A DNA stretch of 64,000 nucleotides from Thermodesulfobacterium sp. (GCA_017656385.1 JACDNX010000002.1:141182-205181), one strand, 5' to 3'; shown: positions 18,719 through 27,282, counted from the first letter of the stretch. Notes: generated from the sequence alone by a model not told the origin. Program-made: numbers and translations.

Positions 18719-19162
18719 ATGGCAGATTTAACATTATGGCGTCCAATACAAGAATTAAAAAAGGAAATGGATCGTATATGGCAAGATGTTTTAAGTAAAA
18801 GTTGGTTAACAGAAAAATTTGAAGGTATAGAATGGATACCTGCTATTGATGTTTCAGAAACCAATGATGAAATAATTGTAAAAGTAGATGTACCAGGTGT
18901 AAATCCTGAAGATATGGAAATAAGTTTATCTGACAATGTGTTGATTATTAAAGGTGAAAAGAAAAAAGAAGAGGAGGAAAAGAAAGAAAACTTTTATAGA
19001 ATGGAAAGATATTATGGTAGTTTTATGAGATCAATTCAGCTACCTTGTGAAGTAGAAGAAGATAAAATTTCTGCTACTTATAAAAACGGTGTGCTTAAAA
19101 TAGTACTGCCTAAGAAACCAGAAGAAAAGAAAAAAGTAATTAAAATTAATGTTGAGAAGTAA
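18719..19162 (+). CDS. Small heat shock protein, Hsp20/alpha-crystallin family
   Basis: An ATP-independent holdase that binds unfolding proteins in the cytoplasm. It has 147 residues. The N-terminal arm has the WRPIQELKKEMDRIWQD helix. The alpha-crystallin domain spans about 40-135, including VDVPGVNPEDMEISLSDNVLIIKGEK and the closing GVLKIVLPKK. A C-terminal I-x-I-type motif appears as IKINV. The ribosome binding site GGGGGTGAT (18704-18712) is strong and sets the start. It is divergent from clpB and ends in a strong terminator, so it is probably a single-gene heat-induced unit. Confidence 0.96.
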   Translation: MADLTLWRPIQELKKEMDRIWQDVLSKSWLTEKFEGIEWIPAIDVSETNDEIIVKVDVPGVNPEDMEISLSDNVLIIKGEKKKEEEEKKENFYRMERYYGSFMRSIQLPCEVEEDKISATYKNGVLKIVLPKKPEEKKKVIKINVEK

Positions 19163-19172
19163 TTAAAAGTAA

Positions 19173-19220
19173 GATAAATTATATAAAGGGGGGGATCCCC
19201 CTTTTTATTTTTAATTTATC
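19173..19220 (+). terminator. Intrinsic terminator after hsp20
   Basis: The core hairpin is AAAGGGGG (19185-19192) and CCCCCTTT (19197-19204) around a 4-base loop, followed by a T-rich run (19202-19211). An outer perfect 9-base repeat, GATAAATTA (19173-19181) and TAATTTATC (19212-19220), extends the structure. It is the only strong intrinsic terminator seen in the window. It stands 10 bases after the hsp20 stop and 10 bases before the next start. Confidence 0.85.
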
Positions 19221-19230
19221 TATAAAGAGT

Positions 19231-20139
19231 GTGTTTGATATTTGTGTTATTGGTCATATCACAAGAGATATAATAAAAATAGGAAATAATATAAAAGAAC
19301 AGGTAGGTGGAGTTGTTTATTATTTTTCTTTAGGATGGAAAAGTTTAGATCCTTCTTCAAAAGTTGCTGTAGTTACTAAATGCTCAAAAGAAGATAAGCA
19401 CTTATTAAATGAATTAGTCAGAAAGAATATTCAAGTATTCTGGAGAGAAAATGAAAACACCACTATTTTTGAAAATATTTATAATAGCAAGCTTACAACA
19501 AGAACTCAGAGAGTAAAAGCTGTAGCCTCTTCTTTTACTCTTGAAGATATACCTTCTGTTTCAGCAAAATTTTTTCATTTAGGTCCTCTTATAAATAATG
19601 ATATACTTTTAGAGACAATAAAATACCTTTCAAGGATTTCTAAAGTCTCTTTAGACATCCAGGGATTTGTAAGAAAAGTGGAGGAGGGGATTGTAAAAGA
19701 ATTTAAATGGAAAAAAGTAGAAGAGATCCTGCCTTTTGTTACAGTATTAAAAGCTGATGAAAGAGAAATTAAGGTTTTAATGGAGACAGATAACTTAGAG
19801 ATAGCGATAGAAAGATTAAAAAGGTTTGGAATAAAGGAGATAATTATTACATGCGGAGAAAAGGGTTCTATAATTTTTTCAAACAACAAAATTTTTACTA
19901 TTCCTGCATATAGTCCCGCAAAGATAGTAGATGTCACAGGCTGTGGAGATACCTATATAGCAGCTTATCTTTATAAAAGATTGCAGGGTTTCTGTATTAA
20001 AGAAGCGGGGATGTTTGCATCTGCTGCCTCAGCTTTAAAGATAGAATCTTTTGGGGCACTTAAGAAAAATGCAGATGAAGTAGAAAAATTCTTAAAAGAA
20101 ATTAGGAAGAAAAGTGATCAAATCCCTTTGGAGAAGTGA
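19231..20139 (+). CDS. PfkB family carbohydrate/nucleoside kinase
   Basis: A ribokinase-fold sugar or nucleoside kinase of 302 residues. The N-terminus FDICVIGHITRDIIKIG matches the family. The C-terminal PfkB signature appears as DVTGCGDTYIAAYL, with the anion-hole GCGD and catalytic Asp near residue 236. The IIITCGEKGSIIF stretch before it is also typical. Substrate is uncertain; the first lid region is short, as in archaeal and thermophile members. It starts at GTG 19231 just after the hsp20 terminator, with a weak AAAGAG. Its 3' end overlaps thiL on the other strand by 38 bases. Confidence 0.8.
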   Translation: MFDICVIGHITRDIIKIGNNIKEQVGGVVYYFSLGWKSLDPSSKVAVVTKCSKEDKHLLNELVRKNIQVFWRENENTTIFENIYNSKLTTRTQRVKAVASSFTLEDIPSVSAKFFHLGPLINNDILLETIKYLSRISKVSLDIQGFVRKVEEGIVKEFKWKKVEEILPFVTVLKADEREIKVLMETDNLEIAIERLKRFGIKEIIITCGEKGSIIFSNNKIFTIPAYSPAKIVDVTGCGDTYIAAYLYKRLQGFCIKEAGMFASAASALKIESFGALKKNADEVEKFLKEIRKKSDQIPLEK

Positions 20140-21040
20140 CTTTTTTCTCTGAATCTTTAACTAAGTAAATTTTTTTCTTCTCAGTTATTACTCCTATTTG
20201 AAATAATTTCTTATTGAGTTTTGAAGACAGTTCTTGAAGCTTTTTAATGTTTTCTTTTTTTACTGTAAAGAGAAGAGCATAATCTTCTCCTCCGCTTAAA
20301 GCTTCTTCTAAAGTAGCAAACTCTCCTACAGGAATTTTTTCTTCAAACAATTCAGCTCCCACTTCATTTTCCTCACATATTCTCCAGAGATCAATAAGAA
20401 GTCCATCTGAAATATCAATCATAGAAGTTGCAAGTTTATATTTTGAGAGTAACTTTCCCAAAGTTATTTCTGGTTCTGGGGAGAGATGAGCTTTTTTTAT
20501 GGTATCAGGAATTTCTTCCAAGGATTTTTCTTTTTTTAATCTTAAAAAAGCAGAGCTTTCACCAAGAGGTTTTGAGACAAAAATTAAATCTCCAGGCACT
20601 GCACCTTTTCTAAGGATGGGGTTTTTAGTTTCTCCTAAAAGAGCAAGGTTTAAAAAAAAAGCAGAGCTCTTAACAGTGTCTCCACCTATCAAATAAGCTC
20701 CAAAAGTTTTTAAGGCAGACACTATGCCTTCCATAAGTGGATCGATCCAGGAAATCTGTATGGGGGAAGGAGAACCCAGAGTTAAGAGACCCCATCTGGG
20801 TTCTCCTCCCATTGCTGCAATATCACTGAGATTAGAAATAGCCAGTTTTTTGCCTAATTCAAAGAAAGAAGTGTATTTTAAATCAAAATGCACTTTCTCA
20901 ACAAGAGCATCTGTAGTGAAAAGAAGATACTTATTTTTGGAAATCTTTATTACTGCACAATCTTCATTTTTCGATTTAACTACTTCTGAGCCCTCAAAAA
21001 GATACTTTTTTAAGTATTTTAACCATTCTGTTTCATTCAC
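20102..21040 (-). CDS. thiL: Thiamine-monophosphate kinase
   Basis: ThiL phosphorylates thiamine monophosphate to the cofactor thiamine diphosphate. It has 312 residues of the AIR-synthetase-like fold. Motifs include EDCAVI near residue 26 (Mg/ATP), SNLSDIAAMGGEPRWGLLTLG and IGGDTVKSS. SMIDISDGLLIDLWRI and LSGGEDYALLFTV follow in the C-terminal half. No TPP riboswitch is present upstream, because the gene start overlaps ndk by 4 bases. It is the last gene of a minus-strand run from ctpA. Its 3' end overlaps the PfkB kinase gene. Confidence 0.94.
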   Translation of the reverse strand: MNETEWLKYLKKYLFEGSEVVKSKNEDCAVIKISKNKYLLFTTDALVEKVHFDLKYTSFFELGKKLAISNLSDIAAMGGEPRWGLLTLGSPSPIQISWIDPLMEGIVSALKTFGAYLIGGDTVKSSAFFLNLALLGETKNPILRKGAVPGDLIFVSKPLGESSAFLRLKKEKSLEEIPDTIKKAHLSPEPEITLGKLLSKYKLATSMIDISDGLLIDLWRICEENEVGAELFEEKIPVGEFATLEEALSGGEDYALLFTVKKENIKKLQELSSKLNKKLFQIGVITEKKKIYLVKDSEKKVTSPKGFDHFSS

Positions 21041-21462
21041 TTTTCAGCTCCAATTAATTCATGTTCACTAAAAAAGAATTTAATTTCTTTTTCAGCTGAT
21101 TCAGGACTATCTGAACCGTGCACAGTATTTTTTTCTTTATTCACACCAAAAAGTTTTCTTATGGTTCCCTCTTCAGCTTCTTGAGGATTTGTTGCTCCCA
21201 TTATCTCACGCACTTTTTTTATAGAATTTTCTCCTTCAAGCACCATAGCAACTACTGGACCAGAACTTATGTAATCTGTAAGGCTTTCATAAAATGGGCG
21301 GTCTTTATGAACAATGTAAAATACCTTTGCCTGTTCTTTTGAAAGTTTTAATTTTTTTAAAGCAACTACTCTCAGACCTTTTTCTTCAAAAATACCGATA
21401 ATTTTGCCAATGAGGTTTCTTTCTACACCATCAGGTTTAATCATTACCAGAGTTCTTTCCAT
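21037..21462 (-). CDS. ndk: Nucleoside diphosphate kinase
   Basis: Transfers the gamma phosphate between nucleoside tri- and diphosphates through a phosphohistidine. The length (141) is normal. The N-terminus ERTLVMIKPDGVERNLIGKII and the active-site motif NTVHGSDSPESAEKEI, with the catalytic His, are diagnostic. A strong AGGAGG precedes the ATG by about 6 bases. It overlaps thiL by 4 bases downstream and lies 30 bases after the EamA-type gene, in the same transcription direction. Confidence 0.97.
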   Translation of the reverse strand: MERTLVMIKPDGVERNLIGKIIGIFEEKGLRVVALKKLKLSKEQAKVFYIVHKDRPFYESLTDYISSGPVVAMVLEGENSIKKVREIMGATNPQEAEEGTIRKLFGVNKEKNTVHGSDSPESAEKEIKFFFSEHELIGAEK

Positions 21463-21492
21463 AAAGCACCTCCTTTTAAAGAAAATTTTTTA

Positions 21493-21918
21493 TTAACTTT
21501 TGAATAAAAAATATATTCCTATAACTATAAAGATAGTCCCCAAAATCTTGTAAAGTGTGAGTTCTTCTTTTAAAAATAAAACAGCTAATAGAGTTGCAAT
21601 AAGAGGATAAGTAGAGGTTAAAGGAACAATTTGAGAGGCGTTTTTAGCTTTAAGAAGAGAAAAGTAGGTAAACATTCCCAAAAATCCTCCAATAATTCCG
21701 CTTAGAGAGAGTATCCCTATATTTTTTGAGTTAAGAGAAGACAAATTAACAGACGAGCTTAGCAAAAGAGCTAAGAAAATTCCTATTAAAGCAGCAAGGG
21801 TTCTGATAAAAAGAGCAGGCAGAGGTTGCACATCTTTAAGACCAAATTTTTCTATAACTGGGGAAACACCCCAGAAAATAATAGTTAAAAACCACAATAT
21901 TAAAACATTTTTTTCCAT
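21493..21918 (-). CDS. EamA/DMT-type half-size membrane transporter
   Basis: A 141-residue membrane protein with about five hydrophobic segments. It begins NVLILWFLTIIFWGVSPVIEKFGL and ends LYKILGTIFIVIGIYFLFKS. The repeated EamA pattern (PLTSTYPLIATLLAVLFLKEELT) is clear. Typical EamA proteins have ten helices in two repeats; this one has a single repeat and would have to work as a dimer, as the single-repeat members are thought to do. Substrate is unknown. It starts 2 bases after the HAD gene. Confidence 0.75.
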   Translation of the reverse strand: MEKNVLILWFLTIIFWGVSPVIEKFGLKDVQPLPALFIRTLAALIGIFLALLLSSSVNLSSLNSKNIGILSLSGIIGGFLGMFTYFSLLKAKNASQIVPLTSTYPLIATLLAVLFLKEELTLYKILGTIFIVIGIYFLFKS

Positions 21919-21920
21919 TT

Positions 21921-22391
21921 TTAAGTTCTCAAAACAGCTACAAGTCTTTTAGGATTTAAAATTAAATCTAAAGCATCTAAGGGAGATTTTACCATTATAT
22001 CAGAGTTTATAAGAGTTTCTACCGCACATCCTTCCTCAAGAATAACTGCAATTCCTATTTTAGCTGATTTAACCATTTTTCTATCATTTTTGCCATTTCC
22101 CAAAGCAATTACATACTCATTTCCCAAGTTTTTTACAAAATTTTCTTTTTGCAAATCTTCATTTTCAGGTTCCAGAAGGTGTATTTTTACTCTGGCATCT
22201 TTTAGAGCTTCTTTGACCTTTCCAAATGTATCCGCAGTTAAGATATAAATTTCCAGAAACTGGGAAATTAGATTGAGTTTTTCTTTTACTCCAGTGATAA
22301 GATTTCCATCTACTGAAAGGGTTCCTGTAAAGTCTGAAACTAAGTATTTAAGAGTGATTTTTCCTTTTCCTGGAATTTTAATTTCTACCAT
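21921..22391 (-). CDS. HAD-superfamily phosphatase-like protein (P-type ATPase-like P domain)
   Basis: A soluble 156-residue HAD-fold protein. Motif I reads DFTGTLSVDG (near residue 20), close to the DKTGT of P-type ATPases but with Phe in place of Lys. Motif II-like ILTADTFG and motif IV ALGNGKNDRKMVKSAKIGIAVI follow. There are no membrane segments, so it is a stand-alone P-domain relative, known from archaea and some bacteria. The substrate is unknown. It sits 7 bases from the site-2 protease gene and 2 bases from the EamA gene in a minus-strand run. Confidence 0.8.
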   Translation of the reverse strand: MVEIKIPGKGKITLKYLVSDFTGTLSVDGNLITGVKEKLNLISQFLEIYILTADTFGKVKEALKDARVKIHLLEPENEDLQKENFVKNLGNEYVIALGNGKNDRKMVKSAKIGIAVILEEGCAVETLINSDIMVKSPLDALDLILNPKRLVAVLRT

Positions 22392-22398
22392 AGTTTGT

Positions 22399-23034
22399 TT
22401 AAAGAATATTTGTAAAGTAAAAAATGAAGTCAGAAAAGAGAGTTATAACAGGGTAGATTATTTTATAAAGAATTCCGGTTATAGCTAAAATAATAATGAT
22501 AAAAAATCCAAAAATTTCAAGTCTTAGGTAATTTACTCTTAGAGATAAGGGCAAAAATTTTACTATTATTTTGCTTCCGTCTAAGGGAGGAATAGGAAGA
22601 AGGTTAAAAATTCCGAGGCCTATGTTTATTTTTACTCCAAGATAACACATAAAGGATAAAGGCTCAGAAATGGCAAAATTTTGAAAATTCAGGTTTAAAT
22701 TATTGAAAAGATTGAAAAAGAATCCAAAAAGTACTGCTAAAGCGAGATTGGAAAGAGGACCTGCAACCGAGACAAGAGCCATATCTCTCCATGGCTTTTT
22801 AAAATAATTGGGATTAATAGGAACAGGCTTTGCCCATCCTATGGCTTGAGTAAGAAATAAAGTGAGGGTTCCAAAAAAGTCTAAGTGTTTAACAGGATTT
22901 AAGGTCAGTCTATCAGCTAATTTTGGAGTGGGATCCCCTAACATATATGCAACAAATCCGTGAGAGAACTCATGCACTGTTAAAGCAAGCAGTAAAGGTG
23001 GTGTTAGAAATAAAAATACTTTTAGATCAAACAT
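22399..23034 (-). CDS. Site-2 protease family (M50) membrane metalloprotease
   Basis: An integral membrane zinc protease of 211 residues. The catalytic motif HEFSH is at residues 21-25 within TM1. The second zinc-ligand motif is at LLPIPPLDGSKI in a later segment. Four to five hydrophobic segments are visible. This short form without PDZ or CBS domains is common in thermophiles and is often annotated as a YwhC-like peptidase. The substrate is unknown. The gene begins at the base where ctpA ends (1-base overlap), so it is translationally coupled to another protease gene. Confidence 0.88.
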   Translation of the reverse strand: MFDLKVFLFLTPPLLLALTVHEFSHGFVAYMLGDPTPKLADRLTLNPVKHLDFFGTLTLFLTQAIGWAKPVPINPNYFKKPWRDMALVSVAGPLSNLALAVLFGFFFNLFNNLNLNFQNFAISEPLSFMCYLGVKINIGLGIFNLLPIPPLDGSKIIVKFLPLSLRVNYLRLEIFGFFIIIILAITGILYKIIYPVITLFSDFIFYFTNIL

Positions 23035-24275
23035 TAAAATTTCAATTTAGAGATTTCTTTTACTTTTTTAAGTATGGAAAGTGCCATTTTTACCTGAAAA
23101 TCTTTTTCAGGATCAGGAAAGTGTTTAAAAACTTTTTTCTCTTCTTTAGAATCTTTTTTTTCTGAGATTTCTACTTCGGGTATTTCTATATCAGGGTTAA
23201 TTCCGATTTTATCAATACAAATACCGTTGGGTGTATAGTAATAGGCAGTAGTTAGTTTTACTGCATAGTTTTCTTCTAAGGGAATAACAGTTTGAACAAG
23301 ACCTTTTCCAAAACTTTTCTGCCCCAGAACAATAGCTCTATTGTTGTCTCTTAGTGCTCCAGTAACAATTTCAGCAGCAGAGGCAGTGCCATGATTGATT
23401 AAAATCGCTATGGGATAGGGATGCTTTCTTTGAGGTGGATTAGGTTTCGCCTTAAATTCCATCTGTGCATCTTTGTTCTTACCTTTTATAGACACAATAA
23501 TACCGTTTTCTAAAAACTCATCAGCAACTTCTATTGCTGATGAAAGAAGCCCTCCGGGATTATACCTCAGATCAAGCACAACTCCCTTTATTTGCTGAGT
23601 ATTTTCCAATTCTTCAAGAGCTTTTATAAGTTCTTTTGGAGTTTTTTCCTGAAAACTCGTAATTCTCACATAAGCATATCCAGGTTCTAATACTTTGGTT
23701 TTTACACTTTTAATAGGAATTACATCTCTTACGAGAGTAATTTCCTTAATATCTTTTTCATTTCTAAGTATAGTGATTGTTACTTTGGTTCCTTTTGGGC
23801 CCCTTAAAAGTTTTACAGCTTCTAACAGGCTCATACCTTTGGTAGATTTTCCATTAATTTTTAGAATTTTATCTCCCGGTTTTATACCGGCTTTCCAGGC
23901 AGGAGTATCCTCTATAGGAGCAACTACAGTTAAAATTTCATCTTTAATGGTTATTTCTATTCCAATTCCTGTGAAACTACCTTTTGTTTCAATTTCCAGC
24001 TCTTTATACTCATCAGGCTTCATTAAAGAGGAGTAGGGATCAAGAGAACTTAACATTCCATTTATTGCTCCATAAATAAGATCCTTAGGACTTACGTCTT
24101 TTACATAATTTTCTTCTATTAATCTTAAAACCTGAGAGAAAAGTTTAAGATATTTATATATTTCCTGGTTCTCATTTTTTTCCTTAGAAAACCCAAAATT
24201 GAATACTAAAAGAGAAATAATAAGTGTAAAGCTGAGAAATAAATAGAATTTTATTTTTTTATAGCTTTTATACAT
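23034..24275 (-). CDS. ctpA: Carboxyl-terminal processing peptidase (S41, CtpA/Prc)
   Basis: A periplasmic serine protease that trims the C-termini of exported proteins. It has 413 residues. A signal anchor covers about residues 9-30. A PDZ domain spans about 100-180 (IEDTPAWKAGIKPGDKILKING). The S41 core carries catalytic Ser299 in NHGTASAAEI and Lys324 in SFGKGLVQ, the Ser-Lys dyad. The C-terminus has a lysine/glutamate-rich linker and a short helix. It is the first gene of a six-gene minus-strand run to thiL and is divergent from the rpsB leader. Confidence 0.95.
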   Translation of the reverse strand: MYKSYKKIKFYLFLSFTLIISLLVFNFGFSKEKNENQEIYKYLKLFSQVLRLIEENYVKDVSPKDLIYGAINGMLSSLDPYSSLMKPDEYKELEIETKGSFTGIGIEITIKDEILTVVAPIEDTPAWKAGIKPGDKILKINGKSTKGMSLLEAVKLLRGPKGTKVTITILRNEKDIKEITLVRDVIPIKSVKTKVLEPGYAYVRITSFQEKTPKELIKALEELENTQQIKGVVLDLRYNPGGLLSSAIEVADEFLENGIIVSIKGKNKDAQMEFKAKPNPPQRKHPYPIAILINHGTASAAEIVTGALRDNNRAIVLGQKSFGKGLVQTVIPLEENYAVKLTTAYYYTPNGICIDKIGINPDIEIPEVEISEKKDSKEEKKVFKHFPDPEKDFQVKMALSILKKVKEISKLKF

Positions 24276-24387
24276 CCAAGAGCTCCCTTAGACTATGAAA
24301 AATTTTTGTTAAAAAGAAATTAAACACCTAAATAGATTTTTTTCAAGATATTGTAATTACTAAAACTTGTAAAGGATCTCTAAAAGC

Positions 24388-24415
24388 TTGAAATTTAAAT
24401 AAAAAGTGATTTAAT
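24388..24415 (+). promoter_or_regulatory. Candidate promoter of the rpsB operon
   Basis: TTGAAA (24388-24393) lies 16 bases before TTTAAT (24410-24415); TAATTA two bases on is an alternative -10. Transcription would start near 24420, exactly where the structured leader begins. The 249-base gap 24276-24524 otherwise holds only the ctpA upstream region, where I saw no clear promoter. Confidence 0.5.
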
Positions 24416-24420
24416 TATGA

Positions 24421-24517
24421 GACTAAAAAGCACGTCTAAGGATTGGGGTGCCTCCTTAAATACAGGGGGTGCTTGGTTTTAGTCCGCCTTAGACGGAAGC
24501 AAAAACCCCAAAGGAGG
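24421..24517 (+). promoter_or_regulatory. Structured mRNA leader of rpsB (candidate ribosomal protein S2 leader)
   Basis: Two perfect helices interleave. GACTAAAA (24421-24428) pairs with TTTTAGTC (24477-24484), and CGTCTAAGG (24433-24441) pairs with CCTTAGACG (24487-24495), giving pseudoknot order. A seven-base CCTCCTT (24451-24457) is perfectly complementary to the rpsB Shine-Dalgarno AAGGAGG (24511-24517). GGGGT (24466-24470) can pair with ACCCC (24505-24509) inside that helix. A local hairpin TCCG/CGGA (24483-24486 / 24494-24497) competes with the long helices. The motif GGGGTGC occurs twice (24445 and 24466). It probably gates S2 translation. That S2 itself is the ligand is inference from rpsB autoregulation known in other bacteria. 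Confidence 0.65.
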
Positions 24518-24524
24518 TAGATTT

Positions 24525-25373
24525 ATGTCACACATTACCATGAAACAGCTTCTTGAAGCAGGTGTCCATTTTGGTCACCAGACCCGCAGATGGAACCCCA
24601 AAATGAAGCCTTTTATTTTTGGCGAAAGAAACGGGATTCACATTATTGATTTGCAGCAAACCTTGCACTATTTTGAGATTGCCTATGAATTTGTAGTAAA
24701 TTTGGTTGCTCAGGGAGGAAAAATTTTATTTGTGGGAACAAAAAAGCAGGCTCAGGAAACTGTTAAAGAAGAAGCCCAAAGATGTGGTATGTATTATGTG
24801 GTGAATAGATGGCTTGGAGGAACACTTACCAATTTTAAAACTATAAGGCAAAGTGTAGAAAAACTTAAAAGGCTTGAAACCTGGTTTGAAGATGGAACTA
24901 TTGAAAGATTTGTTAAAAAAGAAAGATTGAGGCTTGAAAGATTAAAAAATAAACTGGAAAAGAATCTTGCTGGAATAAAGGATATGGAAACTTTACCTCA
25001 AGCTTTATATATAGTGGATCCTGTTTATGAAGAGATTGCAGTTAAGGAAGCAAGAAAACTGGGAATACCTATTATTGCCATCGTTGATACTAATTGTGAT
25101 CCTGATCTTATAGACTATATTATCCCAGGAAATGATGATGCAATAAGAGCTATAAAGCTTATTACCAGTAAAATTGCCGATGCATGTTTAGAAGGATTAG
25201 AGATTTATAAAGAAAAATTGGCAGCTGAGGCAGATAAAGAGATTCCAGTTGAAGAGGAACTTTTAAAAACAGAAGAAGAAAAAGCAGAAGAAATAATAAA
25301 GGAGATACTTGTAGAAGAAGAAAAAGAGAGAAAGCTTGAAGAAGAAGCAGTAAGACTGGTAGAAAAAGAATAA
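24525..25373 (+). CDS. rpsB: 30S ribosomal protein S2
   Basis: A structural protein of the small subunit. The start lies 7 bases after AAGGAGG. The canonical body (1-230) has [38 protein letters not shown], the coiled-coil insertion and the [32 protein letters not shown] motif. The protein has 282 residues against about 230-255 in many bacteria. The extra C-terminal tail (about 232-282) is a Glu-rich, probably helical extension. It is the first gene of the rpsB-tsf-pyrH-frr-uppS-cdsA run. Regulation by the upstream structured leader is likely. Confidence 0.98.
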   Translation: MSHITMKQLLEAGVHFGHQTRRWNPKMKPFIFGERNGIHIIDLQQTLHYFEIAYEFVVNLVAQGGKILFVGTKKQAQETVKEEAQRCGMYYVVNRWLGGTLTNFKTIRQSVEKLKRLETWFEDGTIERFVKKERLRLERLKNKLEKNLAGIKDMETLPQALYIVDPVYEEIAVKEARKLGIPIIAIVDTNCDPDLIDYIIPGNDDAIRAIKLITSKIADACLEGLEIYKEKLAAEADKEIPVEEELLKTEEEKAEEIIKEILVEEEKERKLEEEAVRLVEKE

Positions 25374-25390
25374 AAAATCAGGAGGTAAAC

Positions 25391-25987
25391 ATGGCTGAAG
25401 TGAGTTTGGAGTTGATAAAACAACTTAGAGAAAGAACAGCAGCTGGTTTTATGGATTGTAAAAAAGCATTGGAAGAAGCTCAGGGTGATATAGAGAAAGC
25501 TGTTGATATTCTTAGGAAAAAAGGACTTGCTATTGCTGCTAAGAGAGCAGCCAAGGAAACATTAGAAGGGGTGATTTCAGCTTATATTCACAGCAATAAA
25601 AAAATAGGTGTCTTGGTTGAAGTAAACTGTGAAACTGATTTTGTGGCAAGAACCTCAGAATTTCAGCAGTTTGCCCATGATCTTGCTATGCAAATTGCAG
25701 CAACCAATCCTGTTGCTATAAGCAGAGAACAGGTACCACCCGAAATGCTGGAAAGAGAAAAGAAAATATACGAAGAACAGCTTAAGGAAGCAGGTAAGCC
25801 AGAAAATATTATACCAAAAATTATAGAAGGAAAGCTTGAAAAGTTCTATAAAGAAAATGTGTTGTTAGAACAGCCTTTTATTAAAAACCCGGATCTTACT
25901 ATTCAGGATCTTTTAAACGAGCTTATGGCAAAAACAGGTGAGAAGATTGTGATTAAGAGGTTCTGTAGATTTCAGATAGGTGAATAA
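25391..25987 (+). CDS. tsf: Elongation factor Ts
   Basis: A guanine nucleotide exchange factor for EF-Tu. It has 198 residues, the short form seen in Thermus and many thermophiles, against about 280 in E. coli; one core subdomain is missing. The N-terminal UBA-like domain (LIKQLRERTAAGFMDCKKALEEA) and the TDFVAR motif (VNCETDFVARTSEFQQFAHD) that contacts EF-Tu are intact. A GGAGG ribosome binding site lies about 6 bases upstream. It sits 17 bases after rpsB, the standard pairing. Confidence 0.97.
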   Translation: MAEVSLELIKQLRERTAAGFMDCKKALEEAQGDIEKAVDILRKKGLAIAAKRAAKETLEGVISAYIHSNKKIGVLVEVNCETDFVARTSEFQQFAHDLAMQIAATNPVAISREQVPPEMLEREKKIYEEQLKEAGKPENIIPKIIEGKLEKFYKENVLLEQPFIKNPDLTIQDLLNELMAKTGEKIVIKRFCRFQIGE

Positions 25988-25990
25988 AAA

Positions 25991-26707
25991 GTGAAGAAAC
26001 CTAAGTATAGGAGAATTCTTTTAAAAGTTTCAGGAGAGGCTTTATTAGGGGATAATACTTTTGGAATAGATCATCAAGTTGTAAAAAAAATAGTTGAAGA
26101 GTTAAAAGAAGTATATAAGTTGGGTGTAGAGCTGGGAATTGTAATAGGAGGAGGTAACATTTTCCGAGGGGTTGCAGGACAGAAGAGCGGAATGGACAGA
26201 GTAAGAGCAGATAATATAGGAATGCTTGCAACTTTAATTAATGCCTTAATTATTCAGGATGCTTTAATTTCTCAAAATATTCCTTGTAGAGTTCTTTCTG
26301 CCTTTGAAATAATAAAAGTTGCCGAGAACTACATAAGAGAGAAAGCACTTATATATTTAGCAAGAAAAGAAGTTCTTATTTTAGCCTGTGGCACAGGCAA
26401 TCCCTTTTTTACCACAGATACTGCAGCAGTTTTGAGAGCACTTGAACTTAAAGCAGAAATCTTATTTAAAGCTACCAAGGTAGATGGAGTGTATGATAAA
26501 GATCCAATAAAAGATCCTACAGCTAAAAAGTTTGATACTCTTACCTTTGACGAAGCTCTGATAAAAAAACTCAAGGTAATGGATGCTACAGCCTTTTCCC
26601 TTGCAAGGGACTATAAGCTTCCTATCCTGATCTTTAACCTTTTAAAACCGGAGAACATTAAAAAAGCAATTTTAGGGGAAAATATAGGAACCTTAGTGAC
26701 CCCTTAA
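25991..26707 (+). CDS. pyrH: Uridylate kinase (UMP kinase)
   Basis: Phosphorylates UMP to UDP; a hexameric amino-acid-kinase fold enzyme. It has 238 residues. The N-terminus RRILLKVSGEALLGD has the family phosphate loop. GIVIGGGNIFRG and the ATP/UMP site ACGTGNPFFTTDTAAVLRALE are diagnostic, with ATKVDGVYDKDP near residue 158. It uses a GTG start at 25991, 3 bases after tsf. It belongs to the common rpsB-tsf-pyrH-frr order. Confidence 0.97.
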   Translation: MKKPKYRRILLKVSGEALLGDNTFGIDHQVVKKIVEELKEVYKLGVELGIVIGGGNIFRGVAGQKSGMDRVRADNIGMLATLINALIIQDALISQNIPCRVLSAFEIIKVAENYIREKALIYLARKEVLILACGTGNPFFTTDTAAVLRALELKAEILFKATKVDGVYDKDPIKDPTAKKFDTLTFDEALIKKLKVMDATAFSLARDYKLPILIFNLLKPENIKKAILGENIGTLVTP

Positions 26708-26725
26708 AAAGGAGGTGATGAAATT

Positions 26726-27280
26726 GTGAATGAGGTTTTGGATGAAGCTAAAAGAAAAATGGAAAAAAGTTTAAAAAATTTTAAAGAAGAACTTTCTCAC
26801 ATAAGAACTTCCAGAGCCTCTGTTGCACTTTTAGATGCTATTAAAGTTGATTGTTATGGAACTCAAATGCCTATTCCTCAGATAGCTACTGTAAATGTGG
26901 TAGAAGGTAAAATGCTTGTTATACAGCCGTGGGATGTAAATTTAGTTAAAGAGATTGAAAAAGCTATTCAAAAATCGGATTTGGGGATCAATCCTACAAG
27001 TGATGGAAAAACAATAAGACTTGTTATCCCCCCTTTGACTGAAGAAAGAAGGAAAGAGCTGATAAAAGTAGCTGGAAAACTTGCTGAGGAAGCAAGAATA
27101 GCTATTCGTAATATCAGGAGAGATGTCTTGGATAAGTTTAAGTCTGCTAAAAAGAAAGGAGAAATCTCTGAAGATGATTATATCCAGTTAGAAAAGAAGG
27201 TTCAGAAGTTAACTGACCAGTATGTTGAAAAGATTAATGAAGTTTTAAAAGAAAAAGAAAAAGAAATTTTAACTCCATAG
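26726..27280 (+). CDS. frr: Ribosome recycling factor
   Basis: With EF-G, splits post-termination ribosomes. It has 184 residues, standard. Signatures are LSHIRTSRASVALLDAIKVDCYGTQMPIPQIATVNV and the tail LTDQYVEKINEVLKEKEKEIL. It has a GTG start at 26726 preceded by AAGGAGGTGATG, a very strong ribosome binding site. It sits 18 bases after pyrH and 2 bases before uppS. Confidence 0.97.
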   Translation: MNEVLDEAKRKMEKSLKNFKEELSHIRTSRASVALLDAIKVDCYGTQMPIPQIATVNVVEGKMLVIQPWDVNLVKEIEKAIQKSDLGINPTSDGKTIRLVIPPLTEERRKELIKVAGKLAEEARIAIRNIRRDVLDKFKSAKKKGEISEDDYIQLEKKVQKLTDQYVEKINEVLKEKEKEILTP

Positions 27281-27282
27281 AA

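Noticed and set aside
21041..21071. TPP riboswitch before thiL
   Set aside because: thiL overlaps ndk by 4 bases, so there is no leader to hold one.
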